A stretch of 64,000 bases of DNA from Paenibacillus typhae (GTDB lineage Bacteria; Bacillota; Bacilli; Paenibacillales; Paenibacillaceae): assembly GCF_900099765.1 (NCBI RefSeq), contig NZ_FNDX01000003.1:1-64000 (forward strand), given 5' to 3'. This document shows, piece after piece, positions 52,669-61,390 of the stretch. The translations under genes were made by a program, and so were the position numbers. Each line of letters opens with the position of its first letter. The stretch's first letter is position 1. The notes beneath the pieces were generated by a model. That model was not told the DNA's origin and did no database searches. It saw only the letters and a program-made list of their open reading frames with translations.

Positions 52669-53181
52669 TTACCAGCCGCCGTTCCACTTTTTCCGGCTTC
52701 CCCGTTTTTTGCGGCCCGACATCAGCCAGATTCCCGCAGCTACCAACACAATACCTAGCAGATATAGCGCACCTGTACCGATCATGCTGAACACCAGCAG
52801 AACAACGCTCAGTGCCCCGAGAATGACTGCAAAAGCTGTGAGGCCTCCCGTCCTTGCCGGGGAATAAAAGGCATATTCATACAGGCCGACAGCAACCCCG
52901 AGCAGCAGCACCGGCCACAAATGGCGCATATAACCCCAGCCCCAGGTATTACAGAAGCCGAACAGCAAGCCGTAAACCGTCAGAATGCCTGCCGGAACCA
53001 GCACAACTGCCGAAGCCCTCTTGCCGAAAAAAAGCACATGCAGGAACAGGCCTGGAATCAGAATTACGAGCGGCCATAAAGCCCGTCCGAGAAATCCGAA
53101 TACCCCCAGCTTTCCCAATAAAATGATAAGGCCGGCGGCGGCAATGAATATCCCCAGTTTCATGTCTTTATTTGATGACAT
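52669..53181 (-). CDS. LiaF-TM/DUF5668-like membrane protein
   Basis: 170 residues with six hydrophobic segments. The N-terminus KLGIFIAAAGLIILLGKLGVF followed by ALWPLVILIPGLFL resembles the transmembrane repeat of LiaI/LiaF-type proteins. A basic tail (GRKKRGSRKKW) ends the chain. Role unknown; relatives take part in cell-envelope stress response. ATG 53181 has AAGGGATAGGTGA upstream; an earlier GTG frame start is less likely. Single gene between typA and terC. Confidence 0.72.
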   Translation of the reverse strand: MSSNKDMKLGIFIAAAGLIILLGKLGVFGFLGRALWPLVILIPGLFLHVLFFGKRASAVVLVPAGILTVYGLLFGFCNTWGWGYMRHLWPVLLLGVAVGLYEYAFYSPARTGGLTAFAVILGALSVVLLVFSMIGTGALYLLGIVLVAAGIWLMSGRKKRGSRKKWNGGW

Positions 53182-53311
53182 TAATTCACCTATCCCTTCA
53201 TCGTTCACTTCTTTTCGCTGGATTTCTTTTATATTTTAGCTGAAACTGCCATAAAACGCCATCATTCAGCAGTTATTTCTCTTTGAAAATTGCACCTTCC
53301 TGCAGAGCGGC

Positions 53312-53354
53312 AAAAAGGCTGCACCGGAGCTTTTTCAGCTTCCGGTACAGCCCT
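53312..53354 (-). terminator. Terminator of the TerC gene
   Basis: Minus-strand GGGCTGTACCGGA...TCCGGTGCAGCC followed by TTTTTG, 16 nt behind the stop. Confidence 0.88.
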
Positions 53355-53369
53355 CATTATTACCGCTTC

Positions 53370-54032
53370 TTAACTGGCTGATACCAGCCGTTTCCTGAAC
53401 GCGCCTGTCAGGATAACAATGATGCCCAGAGCAATTGGCAGGAAGGTGTGATAGGAAGGCAGGAAGAACGAGATCACGAGCCCGAACTTGGCATCCTGCA
53501 GCAGCATATCCCCTGCCGTATGGGCAAGAATGAACGCGCCGATGTAGACAAGAATTGGAAAACGGTGCAGCCAGCTTACAATAATACCGCTTCCCCACAC
53601 GACAATCGGAATACTGAGCATAATGCCGATAACAATCAGGGCGAGATCCCCTTTGGCTACTCCGGCAATGGCAAGGACATTGTCAAGGCTCATGACGAAG
53701 TCGGCCAGCAGAATGGTGCGGATGGATCTCCAGACGCTAGAGCCCTCATCACGGACTGTAACCTCATCCTCTTCCTCCAGCAGCAGCTTGAACGCAATCC
53801 ACAGCAGCAGAATTCCTCCGCCGGCTTGAATATACGGGATCTGGAGCAGCAGCACTGCGGCAAAGGTCAGCACGCACCGCAGGGCCACTGCACCTGCCGC
53901 ACCCCACCAGACTGCCAGTTTCCGGTGCTTCTCCGGCAGGTTTTTGCTGGCCATTGCGATTACCATCGCGTTGTCCCCGCTCAGCACTAGGTTGATCATC
54001 AGTATTTCACCAAGCAGAACTATCGAATCCAT
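53370..54032 (-). CDS. TerC-family membrane protein (YjbE-like)
   Basis: Seven-helix integral membrane protein. TerC motifs with membrane aspartates are LMINLVLSGDNAMVIAMA (10-27) and LADFVMSLDNVLAIAGVAKGD (about 110-130). Relatives in Bacillus (MeeF/MeeY/YjbE) are implicated in manganese export and metalation of secreted proteins; that function here is inferred. At 220 residues it is normal. ATG 54032 has GGGGAGGT at 9 nt. I looked for a yybP-ykoY manganese riboswitch in the 100-nt leader and saw none. Confidence 0.9.
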   Translation of the reverse strand: MDSIVLLGEILMINLVLSGDNAMVIAMASKNLPEKHRKLAVWWGAAGAVALRCVLTFAAVLLLQIPYIQAGGGILLLWIAFKLLLEEEDEVTVRDEGSSVWRSIRTILLADFVMSLDNVLAIAGVAKGDLALIVIGIMLSIPIVVWGSGIIVSWLHRFPILVYIGAFILAHTAGDMLLQDAKFGLVISFFLPSYHTFLPIALGIIVILTGAFRKRLVSAS

Positions 54033-54053
54033 AGGTTTCTTACCTCCCCGGGC

Positions 54054-54070
54054 TACATGTATTACATGTA
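54054..54070. promoter_or_regulatory. Two TACATGTA palindromes upstream of the terC gene
   Basis: TACATGTA at 54054-54061 and 54063-54070, each self-complementary, directly upstream of the Shine-Dalgarno. Could be an operator or an RNA hairpin; no known regulator motif matches. Confidence 0.35.
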
Positions 54071-54132
54071 TGTCCACAGCGGGCAAGCTATGCTTCCTGT
54101 CCGATTATTTATAAGGAGCAGGCAATGCTGAC

Positions 54133-55419
54133 CTAGAACCATTCCTCCTGCAGCCCGGACTGGGCTGGCACAAGATCTTGGGGCTTCTCATCACCGTACG
54201 GTGTAATGGTAATCGTCTCCGTGCCTGTGACCGCCTCATCCAGCCGTGCAGAATATCCGGGCAAAGTCGCTTCAATCTTTTCAATGATCCGCAGGTTCGG
54301 GTTGGTTGTGGGCGATTTCGGAACAAACAAGGTGCAGCAATCCTCATAAGGCAGAATCGACAGGTCGTACGTTCCGATTCTCTGGGAAAGCTCCACAATC
54401 TCACTCTTATCCATCATCACCAGCGGGCGGAGCAGCGGAAGAGCAGTGGCCCGGCCAATGACGTTCATGCTGGACAAGGTCTGGCTGGCCACCTGCCCCA
54501 GGCTGTCTCCCGTTACGACAGCAAGCGCGCCTTCCCGCTCAGCCAGCCGGGTGGTGATTCTCAGCATCGCCCGGCGCATCAGCGTAATGATCAGGTTATC
54601 CTGTCCGATTCCGGTAAAAGAGGTCTGCACCTCCGTAAACGGCACCAGGTGCAGCTTGATTACCCCTGCATAACGCGACAGCACACGCGCGAGATCAACA
54701 ACCTTTTGGCGGGCAAGCTCACTTGTATAAGGATAGCTGTAGAAATGGACACACTCCACCTCAAGCCCCCGGCGCATGGAGGACCAGGCTGCTACCGGGC
54801 TGTCTATGCCGCCGGACAGAAGCAGCATCGCCTTCCCGTTCGTGCCCAGCGGAAATCCGCCTACACCTTCAATCTGGTCGCAAAAAATATACGTTGACCC
54901 CTCACGGATCTCCAGCTTCAGCTCAAGCTCAGGTGACTTTACATCGACCAGCAGCCCCGGATAACCCTGCAGCAGCGGGGTGGAAATCAGCTTATTCATC
55001 TCAATCGAGCCATGCGGGAAGTCCTTCCACACACGGCGCGCGTTCACCTTGAAGGTTGTCCCCTGCGGCGGGGCGATGATCTCCAGGAATCTCCGGCTGG
55101 CTGCCAGAATATCGTCAAATTCCGAGCGTGAGACCTTGACCGGACTGATTGAAGCGATGCCGAATACATTCCTCAGCGCCTCCGCCAGCTCACCAGCAGG
55201 CTCACCGTTCAGTGTTACATAAATCCGCCCGAATTCCTTGCTAAGCACAGCCTTCGGATAGGGCTTTACCATTTCCTTGACATGGCGCAGCACGGTCTTC
55301 TCGAACCTGTTACGGTTCTTGCCCTTCAGCGTAAACTCCCCGAAGCGCAGCAGCAGCATATCGGCATATTCAATACTGCTTCCGCGGCCTTCCGCGGCTT
55401 CAGTCCTATTCTCTCTCAT
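54133..55419 (-). CDS. thiI: tRNA 4-thiouridine synthetase / thiazole sulfurtransferase ThiI
   Basis: Adenylates U8 of tRNA and transfers sulfur to form s4U; also supports thiazole synthesis in some species. The NFLD domain (GEFTLKGKNRNRFEKTVLRHV) is followed by THUMP (about 75-185) and the PP-loop AMLLLSGGIDSPVAAWSSMRRG (about 198-219). No C-terminal rhodanese domain, so sulfur comes from the partner desulfurase. The DCCTLFVPKSPTTNP motif is present. At 428 residues it has an N-terminal extension of about 18 residues compared with many ThiI. The start lies 3 nt behind the desulfurase stop. Confidence 0.95.
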   Translation of the reverse strand: MRENRTEAAEGRGSSIEYADMLLLRFGEFTLKGKNRNRFEKTVLRHVKEMVKPYPKAVLSKEFGRIYVTLNGEPAGELAEALRNVFGIASISPVKVSRSEFDDILAASRRFLEIIAPPQGTTFKVNARRVWKDFPHGSIEMNKLISTPLLQGYPGLLVDVKSPELELKLEIREGSTYIFCDQIEGVGGFPLGTNGKAMLLLSGGIDSPVAAWSSMRRGLEVECVHFYSYPYTSELARQKVVDLARVLSRYAGVIKLHLVPFTEVQTSFTGIGQDNLIITLMRRAMLRITTRLAEREGALAVVTGDSLGQVASQTLSSMNVIGRATALPLLRPLVMMDKSEIVELSQRIGTYDLSILPYEDCCTLFVPKSPTTNPNLRIIEKIEATLPGYSARLDEAVTGTETITITPYGDEKPQDLVPAQSGLQEEWF

Positions 55420-55422
55420 TCA

Positions 55423-56574
55423 TCAGTCCCTGCCTCTCTCCACAATCTTCAAAGCCTGTACAGCGGATAGCAGCGCCTGCTCCAAGGCCTCAATATCCGC
55501 CTGCGTATGAGCATCCCCCAGGCTGATACGCACACCGCCAAGCGCTACTGCGGCATCCCTGCCCATGGCCAGCAGAATCCGGCTCGGTTCAGCCAGCCTG
55601 GAGGAACAGGCGGAGCGGGTAGAAACCGTCATCCCCAGCTCCTCCAGCTTGCGGGCCATCACCTCTCCATTTACGGCCGGATAGGAAAAATGCACAATAT
55701 GCGGCGCTCCGTCCCTGCTGCTGTTCACTGTAAACTCGGGAACTCCCGACAAAAACGCCAGCAGCCGTTCCCGCAGCGGTGTTATCTGCTTATTATAGGC
55801 TTCCCTGTTTTCTGCCCCCATACGGACCGCCTTGGCAGAAGCGACGATAGCAGGTACGTTCTCCGTGCCTGCCCGGCCCCCCTGCTCCTGCGACCCGCCG
55901 GTAAGCAGCGGGAACAGCGAAACGCCCTCCCGCACATAAAGAATGCCTACACCGCGCGGACCGCGGAGTTTATGGGCAGACAGGCTGTACAGATCCGCCT
56001 GCCATTCCTTCAGCTCCGTAGCCAGCTTTCCGAAGCCCTGTACGCCGTCCACATGAAACAGCGTACGGTGATTGGCTGCCTTGACCAGCCGTCCGATGTC
56101 CTTAAGCGGCTGCACCGCCCCTGTCTCATTGTTGACATGCATCACGCTGACCAGCACCGTATCCCGCCGGACTGCTGCAGCAATTCCGGCCGGATCTACC
56201 ACTCCCGTGGAGTCAGGTGCCACAAACGTCACCTCCCAGCCAAGGGACTGTAGCTGCTGGCAGCTCTCATATACTGAAGGGTGCTCGATCTGCGTGGTAA
56301 CAATATGGCGTCCCCTGCCCTGATATTGCAGGGCTGCCCCTTTAACTGCCAGGTTATTGCTCTCCGTGGCTCCTGATGTGAACAGGATTTCATGAGGTGC
56401 TGCACCTAGTGCGGCGGCACATACCTCTCTGGAGCGTGCAAGCAGCCGTTCCGCATCTCTCCCTGCACGGTGCAGCGAGGAAGGGTTGGCATAATGCAGC
56501 CTCATAATCTGTTCCATCGTCTGGACTACTTCCTCATACGGCGGGGTTGCTGCGGCATAATCCCAGTACAGCAT
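55423..56574 (-). CDS. Cysteine desulfurase, NifS/IscS family (NifZ-like)
   Basis: PLP enzyme that takes sulfur from cysteine as an enzyme persulfide. The PLP lysine is in LYSLSAHKLRGPRGVGILYV (about 203), and the active cysteine in STRSACSSRLAEPSRILLAMG (about 325). Other signatures: FTSGATESNNLAVKG, VNNETGAVQP and GGSQEQGGRAGTENV. At 383 residues length is normal. Its stop is 3 nt before thiI, as in the B. subtilis nifZ-thiI pair, where the desulfurase serves tRNA thiolation. AAAGGAG precedes the ATG. Confidence 0.94.
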   Translation of the reverse strand: MLYWDYAAATPPYEEVVQTMEQIMRLHYANPSSLHRAGRDAERLLARSREVCAAALGAAPHEILFTSGATESNNLAVKGAALQYQGRGRHIVTTQIEHPSVYESCQQLQSLGWEVTFVAPDSTGVVDPAGIAAAVRRDTVLVSVMHVNNETGAVQPLKDIGRLVKAANHRTLFHVDGVQGFGKLATELKEWQADLYSLSAHKLRGPRGVGILYVREGVSLFPLLTGGSQEQGGRAGTENVPAIVASAKAVRMGAENREAYNKQITPLRERLLAFLSGVPEFTVNSSRDGAPHIVHFSYPAVNGEVMARKLEELGMTVSTRSACSSRLAEPSRILLAMGRDAAVALGGVRISLGDAHTQADIEALEQALLSAVQALKIVERGRD

Positions 56575-56655
56575 ATATTTAAGTTCTCCTTTATCTTGTC
56601 AACTAATCAGGATTATAGAATACCTCATTGTATAGCCCATATAAAGTCCGGGCCG

Positions 56656-56713
56656 AAAAAAAAGACCAAACGGACATCTCCCGCTGCAGAGTGCGGAAAC
56701 ACCGTTTGATCTT
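56656..56713 (-). terminator. Terminator of the lytic transglycosylase gene
   Basis: Minus-strand AAGATCAAACGG...CCGTTTGGTCTT with a long loop and eight T. Confidence 0.8.
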
Positions 56714-56717
56714 GTTA

Positions 56718-57425
56718 TTATAGCGCGTATTCGGCGCGGGCGCGTTCTATTTTGGTAATATAGGCCTGTGTTTCTTCTGGAAGAAGGCTCAGCTTCTGCA
56801 TCAGCTCCTCGTCATTGCTGACGCCAAGCTTGTTCACCCGTCCGGGTCCGGCATTATAGGCGGCGAGCGCCATCTTCTCTTCCCCGTCATAACGCTTCAG
56901 CTGATAGGATAAGTAGCGCACACCGCCGTCAATATTTTGGGCCGGATCGAACGGATCCGATACGCCAAGCCCGTTCGCTGTTCCATCCATCAGCTGCATC
57001 AGCCCTTTGGCTCCCGCCGACGAAACCACATTCGGATTAAATGAGGATTCCGTATCGATCACAGCCTTGATCAGGTCAACCGGTACGCCGTATTTTGCAC
57101 TTGCCGTCCGAATCAGCTCTTCGTAATCTGTCGGCACACTCTCTACGGTTCCTCCGGATATGCTGCCGTAACCGACGTTTGCTGCACCAAGCTGCTGCCA
57201 GATCAGGCTGCTCAGCGCCGTACTGTCTGCAAGTGCAGCCACTCCCGGAAGACTGCTCACTTCCGCAGGCTGTGCAGAGAGCTGCTGCAGGACTGCGGCG
57301 AATTCAGCTCTGGACGAGCTCTGGGCTTCAGCCGCGCCTGTTCGGGCCGGAAGTCCGCTGCTTGAACGCAGGTTCACCCACTTCAGCTGCCCAAGTCCGC
57401 TTGCTGATGCTGAATCGATACTCAT
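56718..57425 (-). CDS. Lytic transglycosylase, SLT/LysM-less YjbJ type
   Basis: Soluble lytic transglycosylase domain in the C-terminal 130 residues. Catalytic Glu in LIKAVIDTESSFNPNVVSSAG (about 128), GAKGLMQLMDGTANGLGV, and ALAAYNAGPGRVNKLG. The N-terminal 95 residues are Ser/Ala-rich and of low complexity. There is no hydrophobic signal peptide, so either export is by an unusual route or the protein acts after lysis or in the spore. At 235 residues. AGAAGGA lies upstream of the ATG. Single gene. Confidence 0.9.
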   Translation of the reverse strand: MSIDSASASGLGQLKWVNLRSSSGLPARTGAAEAQSSSRAEFAAVLQQLSAQPAEVSSLPGVAALADSTALSSLIWQQLGAANVGYGSISGGTVESVPTDYEELIRTASAKYGVPVDLIKAVIDTESSFNPNVVSSAGAKGLMQLMDGTANGLGVSDPFDPAQNIDGGVRYLSYQLKRYDGEEKMALAAYNAGPGRVNKLGVSNDEELMQKLSLLPEETQAYITKIERARAEYAL

Positions 57426-57551
57426 TTTTGTACATCCTTCTTTCTGGTTTAATCTTTATATAAATATCCTGGTGGGAAAAGGCTCTATTTTAAATTTGAG
57501 ATACGCCTTTATTTTACAATTCATTCATCATAAATGCTATATATCGTCAAG

Positions 57552-57597
57552 AAAAAACAGACTTCCGACCCTCATAGATAGGTCTAAAAGCCTGTTT
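57552..57597 (-). terminator. Possible terminator of the DUF4190-like gene
   Basis: Minus-strand interrupted stem AAACAG...GACC / GGTC...CTGTTT followed by TTTC, 28 nt behind the stop. Confidence 0.5.
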
Positions 57598-57624
57598 CGT
57601 TCCTGCATTTTCTTGTTCCCGGCA

Positions 57625-58032
57625 TTACCTGGCAAAGGGTATCATTACAAAATAACTTAATGTAGACACGATCCCCAGTCCCATCGCCCAGGCTCCCGCT
57701 GTTTTCTGCCCGCGGGAATAGGCACTGTAACCAAGAACAACCGCCACGGGTCCGGCAATAATGGACCAGATGAATAACGAAACGACCCCGAACCCCAGAG
57801 CGATATAGCCCATTGTCCTGCTGTCGTTATGCTCGCCAGCCGACTGCCGGACCTCTGAAGCATTATTGTCGCTGGTTCCCGGTTGACGCACCAGAGGCGG
57901 ACTCACCTCGGCAGCATATTCCTCACGGTGTACCGGGTCGCGTCTTGGATAATCCACACGGCTGCGCGGACGCAGGATTACTTTTCTGCGCCGTGACGGG
58001 TCAACCTTAGTTTCCTCATCATTAGATTCCAT
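57625..58032 (-). CDS. DUF4190-like two-helix membrane protein
   Basis: 135 residues: a charged, arginine-rich cytoplasmic half (1-72) and two membrane helices (about 74-98 and 112-133) with the glycine-rich pattern IALGFGVVSLFIW ... GLGIVSTLSYF seen in DUF4190-type proteins. Function unknown. GGGGGGAT precedes the ATG. It ends the short DUF1540-membrane protein pair (12-nt gap). Confidence 0.65.
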   Translation of the reverse strand: MESNDEETKVDPSRRRKVILRPRSRVDYPRRDPVHREEYAAEVSPPLVRQPGTSDNNASEVRQSAGEHNDSRTMGYIALGFGVVSLFIWSIIAGPVAVVLGYSAYSRGQKTAGAWAMGLGIVSTLSYFVMIPFAR

Positions 58033-58044
58033 TAGCCATCCCCC

Positions 58045-58269
58045 CTACTCGCCCGGCTTAAAGGTCAGACAACAGGTTGCAGATGAAGTGCCCGCATGAT
58101 CATGATGATCGCCGCGGCTTGTCATCTCTTCGGCGAATTCTTCCTTGAAGGCGCTGCCCGCATGCTTGTCGATTTCAATAACGATCTCTTCAGCCCGGCA
58201 TACATTTTGCGAACCCCAATAATGGCAATTGCTTACGCTGCATCTTACAAGCGGTTTGGCGTTTGACAT
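58045..58269 (-). CDS. DUF1540 domain protein
   Basis: 74-residue cysteine-containing protein of the DUF1540 family: VRCSVSNCHYWGSQNVCRAEEIVI at the N-terminus and ATCCLTFKPGE at the end. The four or five cysteines suggest a small metal-binding module. Function unknown. ATG 58269 has GAGGTGA at 8 nt. An upstream ATG would add 22 residues that are not family-like. Confidence 0.85.
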   Translation of the reverse strand: MSNAKPLVRCSVSNCHYWGSQNVCRAEEIVIEIDKHAGSAFKEEFAEEMTSRGDHHDHAGTSSATCCLTFKPGE

Positions 58270-58498
58270 GATTATCATCACCTCGGTATCATTATGTCCC
58301 TGCTCCTGCGTCTGTATGCGGATAGGGAATGCCACCTGCTGGTGGAGCAGGCAATGAGAAGCTTATAAACAACCAAGCGCCGTTCAGCGCTGCGGATGAA
58401 CGATGTGATACAGCAAAAAGAGACCGGACCTGCCATATGCCATGGCAAGCACGATCCCTTGAGCAATTATAGCTATGGAGCTGACGGTCCAGTGCAGG

Positions 58499-58996
58499 CT
58501 ATACCTGATTCTGCATCCGTTTTTCTGTCAGATAATCGTTTTCGTAGTAGCTGAGATCATCCCGCAGCTCTTCGTACACCTTGGTAATTTCCATAATAAT
58601 GTCGCGCGCCGGACGGACCGGCTTTTTGCGGAAGCGGATGGCATCCTGGCCTGTGTAAGCGTAACGTCCGTCTTCGGAATAGCTTTCATTTTTTGGATAA
58701 AAGAAGTTGTTCACTCCGTAATGATATACGTTGTAAAGCGCTTTTTGCGCGAAATCCTGATCAAACGTGGCACGCCGCAACGCAACCCCGAGCTTCTCGT
58801 AAGACATTTCGGAGAAGACCAGCAGATGGCGGAGATCGGACAGAAAGCCTTGATAAAATGCTGCTGTTTCCTCATCCTCTTCCGTTACCAGCTGAGGCAG
58901 CGCATGGGTGTTCAGGAATAGTTCCATTTTTCCGATTACGGATTTCAGTTTTTCTCTCGTCGTTTCACATAGTTTCTGCACATTAGCTGCTGACAT
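58499..58996 (-). CDS. ypuI: DUF3907 protein YpuI
   Basis: 165-residue soluble protein of the DUF3907/YpuI family, all-helical by appearance, with the conserved ATFDQDFAQKALYNVYHYGVNNFFYPKNESYSEDGRYAYTGQD segment. Function unknown. GGGGGAGC lies upstream of the ATG. The 230-nt gap to DUF1540 holds nothing I can name. Confidence 0.88.
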   Translation of the reverse strand: MSAANVQKLCETTREKLKSVIGKMELFLNTHALPQLVTEEDEETAAFYQGFLSDLRHLLVFSEMSYEKLGVALRRATFDQDFAQKALYNVYHYGVNNFFYPKNESYSEDGRYAYTGQDAIRFRKKPVRPARDIIMEITKVYEELRDDLSYYENDYLTEKRMQNQV

Positions 58997-59181
58997 GGCG
59001 GTTGCTCCCCCTTATTAGTCCTTGCTCTTAGTGTTGGTAAAGACAGGTATTGCCAGGAATACTTGATCTCATCCCGGCCTCAAAAAGACGGTGCAAGCGG
59101 TTTATTTCTTGAAAATATTATAACAAAAACTTCATTCAATTGATACGCAGCCTGGACTGGCCGTTAAATCAGTTTGATATC

Positions 59182-59358
59182 GCGGATGATTTTGTTGCAA
59201 TATCAAGGGGCTGAACAAGCTGTTTAATCAGTTTGATATTATAACAAAATCTTCATCGATGCACCTCTGGGGGGACCGGACCGCTCTTTAGCGGATGATT
59301 TTGTTGCAATATCAAGAGGCTGAACAAGCTGTTTAATCAGTTTGATATTATCACAAAA
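59182..59358. repeat. Two tandem hairpin repeats (period 109 bp) plus degenerate neighbours
   Basis: Copies start at 59182 and 59291 with GCGGATGATTTTGTTGCAAT and agree over about 65 bp. Each has arms TTTTGTTGCAATATCAA and TTGATATTATAACAAAA that are inverted repeats with two mismatches, around the core GGCTGAACAAGCTGTTTAAT. Pieces of a further copy are seen at 59107-59135 and 59165-59180. The rest of the 450-nt gap between ypuI and the S8 protease is non-coding, with a TCACAAAA...TTTTCTGTGA hairpin at 59351-59385. Confidence 0.85.
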
Positions 59359-59449
59359 ATGGGGGACACGGTACCCTTTTCTGTGATGCATAAAAGCGGC
59401 GCTCTCTTCTAACCCTACAGGTATACGATACCTAGAAGGAGCGGAGAAT

Positions 59450-61348
59450 ATGTCCCGAAAAAATCTAACCGTCGCCGGTCTGATGACCGCTGCGTTCACC
59501 GTGATCCTGCTTACTTTTCTGCTTCGTCCTGCCGAAGAAGCGAAGCTGAAGCAGGCAGCCCTTCCCCCCGTTCCAGGTCCCCCGCAGGAGAAAACAATGA
59601 AGAAGACCTCTCTTGTGCAGGATGTCAGCGCTACCGACCGCCTGAACCGGACCGATGTCAGCAGACACCTGCGTACAATGCTCGCCGAAACGCATGGTGC
59701 AGCCCCGCGGGATATATCAGCATATGCCAAGCGCCTGCAGCAGGGACACGGGCATATCACCATGCTGATGTGGATCGATTACCGGACCCATAAAACCAGC
59801 ACCTTCAAATCCTCGCTTCCCGAAGGCACTGACCAGGAGAACAAACAGCTGCTGAAATACCTTAATATGGCAAAATCAGCGATCAAAGGCCATCAGTCCT
59901 ATGAATCACCTTCCTTTATTATCGGAGACAAAAAATATTATTTTATGGCCCAGCGTGACCAGGAAGGCCATATCGGCGTAATCGCGTTAATCAGCCAGAA
60001 CATTCTGGAGCGCGTTGCCGATCATCAGCTCAAGAACCTGCGCCTGATCCCTTACCCTAAGGAGGGCAAATACCGGGTAGAATCGGTTCATGCCGATACC
60101 CTTAAGGATATTACGGTAAAAACAGGCCATGACAACGAGAACGCCAGCCATTTTTACGAAAATGAAATTGTCGTCCGCTTCAAAAACGGCCACCCTACAC
60201 CCGGCCAGCTTCAGACGATATCTGCTGATATCCGCTGCAAGCAGCCGCGCAAACTGGGATATGCTTATATTTTCCGCTCGGACAAGCTGAACTACTCCCA
60301 GCTCAAAACCTACTTTGCGTATAAATGGAGTCCTGAATATACAGAGCCCCACTATATGTATTTAACCAATGATACCTCTTACGAAAATACCGGGACTGGA
60401 GCCGTTACGCCAAATGATCTGCTGTTCTCCACCTACCAGTGGAACCTGCCGGCTATTGAAACGGAGCAGGGCTGGAATTTATCGAAGGGCAGCAATGAAG
60501 TGATCGTCGCCGTTGTAGACACGGGGGTTCAAGCCTCCCATCCTGATCTGCAGGGCCAGCTGCTGGCCGGATATAACGCCATTAGCAGCGGTTCTGCTCC
60601 GGATGATGATGTAGGACATGGAACGCATGTGGCCGGGATTATCGGGGCTATAACCAACAACGAGGAAGGTGTGGCCGGCATCAGCTGGTACAACAAGATC
60701 CTTCCGGTAAAAGCGCTCGACAACTCCGGTGCGGGTACAACCTATTCCGTTGCCGAAGGCATTATCTGGGCAGCCGACAACGGGGCAAAGGTCATTAACC
60801 TTAGCCTTGGCAACTATGCCGATTCACAGTTTTTGCACGATGCGATTAAATACGCCTATGACAGGGATGTCGTCATCGTCTCCGCTGCAGGCAATGACAA
60901 CACGGAGCGGCCCGGTTACCCGGCTGCTTACGAGGAAGTACTGGCTGTAGCCGCAACGAACTCTGCCGGGGAAAGAGCTTCCTTTTCCAATTACGGGGAT
61001 TATATTGATGTCGCCGCTCCCGGTGAGAGCATTGCCAGCACCTATCCGGATAACCAGTATGCCGCCCTCTCGGGAACGTCCATGGCCAGTCCGCATGTTG
61101 CTGCGCTTGCCGGGCTGATCCGTTCGCTCAATCCGGCCTTAACCAACAATGAGGTTATGGAGCTGATGACCGCAAATGCCGTTGATCTTGGCGAGGCCGG
61201 TCATGATAAGTATTACGGCTGGGGCCAGGTTGATATCTACAAGACATTGCGGGCCGCGGGAGGAAGCGATGTGCCGCTGCAGCTGTTTCCGCAGCATGTC
61301 GGCCAGCAGCTGAAGAGTATGCGCGAGAAGGCGGATACTGCCCATTAA
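59450..61348 (+). CDS. Membrane-anchored subtilisin-like S8 serine protease
   Basis: 632 residues. An N-terminal hydrophobic helix (7-26) lacks a clear cleavage site and probably anchors the protein outside the membrane. Residues about 27-220 are unlike known domains. About 230-290 (NEIVVRFKNGHPTPGQLQTI ... LNYSQLKTYF) resembles a fervidolysin-type propeptide. The S8 domain (about 325-610) has the triad Asp356 (AVVDTGVQ), His392 (DVGHGTHVAGI) and Ser543 (LSGTSMASPHVAAL), and the oxyanion Asn in VSAAGNDN. AGAAGGAG lies before the ATG. Single gene on the plus strand, downstream of the hairpin repeats. Substrates unknown. Confidence 0.93.
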   Translation: MSRKNLTVAGLMTAAFTVILLTFLLRPAEEAKLKQAALPPVPGPPQEKTMKKTSLVQDVSATDRLNRTDVSRHLRTMLAETHGAAPRDISAYAKRLQQGHGHITMLMWIDYRTHKTSTFKSSLPEGTDQENKQLLKYLNMAKSAIKGHQSYESPSFIIGDKKYYFMAQRDQEGHIGVIALISQNILERVADHQLKNLRLIPYPKEGKYRVESVHADTLKDITVKTGHDNENASHFYENEIVVRFKNGHPTPGQLQTISADIRCKQPRKLGYAYIFRSDKLNYSQLKTYFAYKWSPEYTEPHYMYLTNDTSYENTGTGAVTPNDLLFSTYQWNLPAIETEQGWNLSKGSNEVIVAVVDTGVQASHPDLQGQLLAGYNAISSGSAPDDDVGHGTHVAGIIGAITNNEEGVAGISWYNKILPVKALDNSGAGTTYSVAEGIIWAADNGAKVINLSLGNYADSQFLHDAIKYAYDRDVVIVSAAGNDNTERPGYPAAYEEVLAVAATNSAGERASFSNYGDYIDVAAPGESIASTYPDNQYAALSGTSMASPHVAALAGLIRSLNPALTNNEVMELMTANAVDLGEAGHDKYYGWGQVDIYKTLRAAGGSDVPLQLFPQHVGQQLKSMREKADTAH

Positions 61349-61390
61349 AAATGAGACGGCAGGCAGCTCAGGCCTGCTGGTGTATACAGC

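Noticed and set aside
54033..54132. yybP-ykoY manganese riboswitch before the TerC gene
   Set aside because: Often found before such genes, but the 100-nt leader shows none of the conserved loop sequences.
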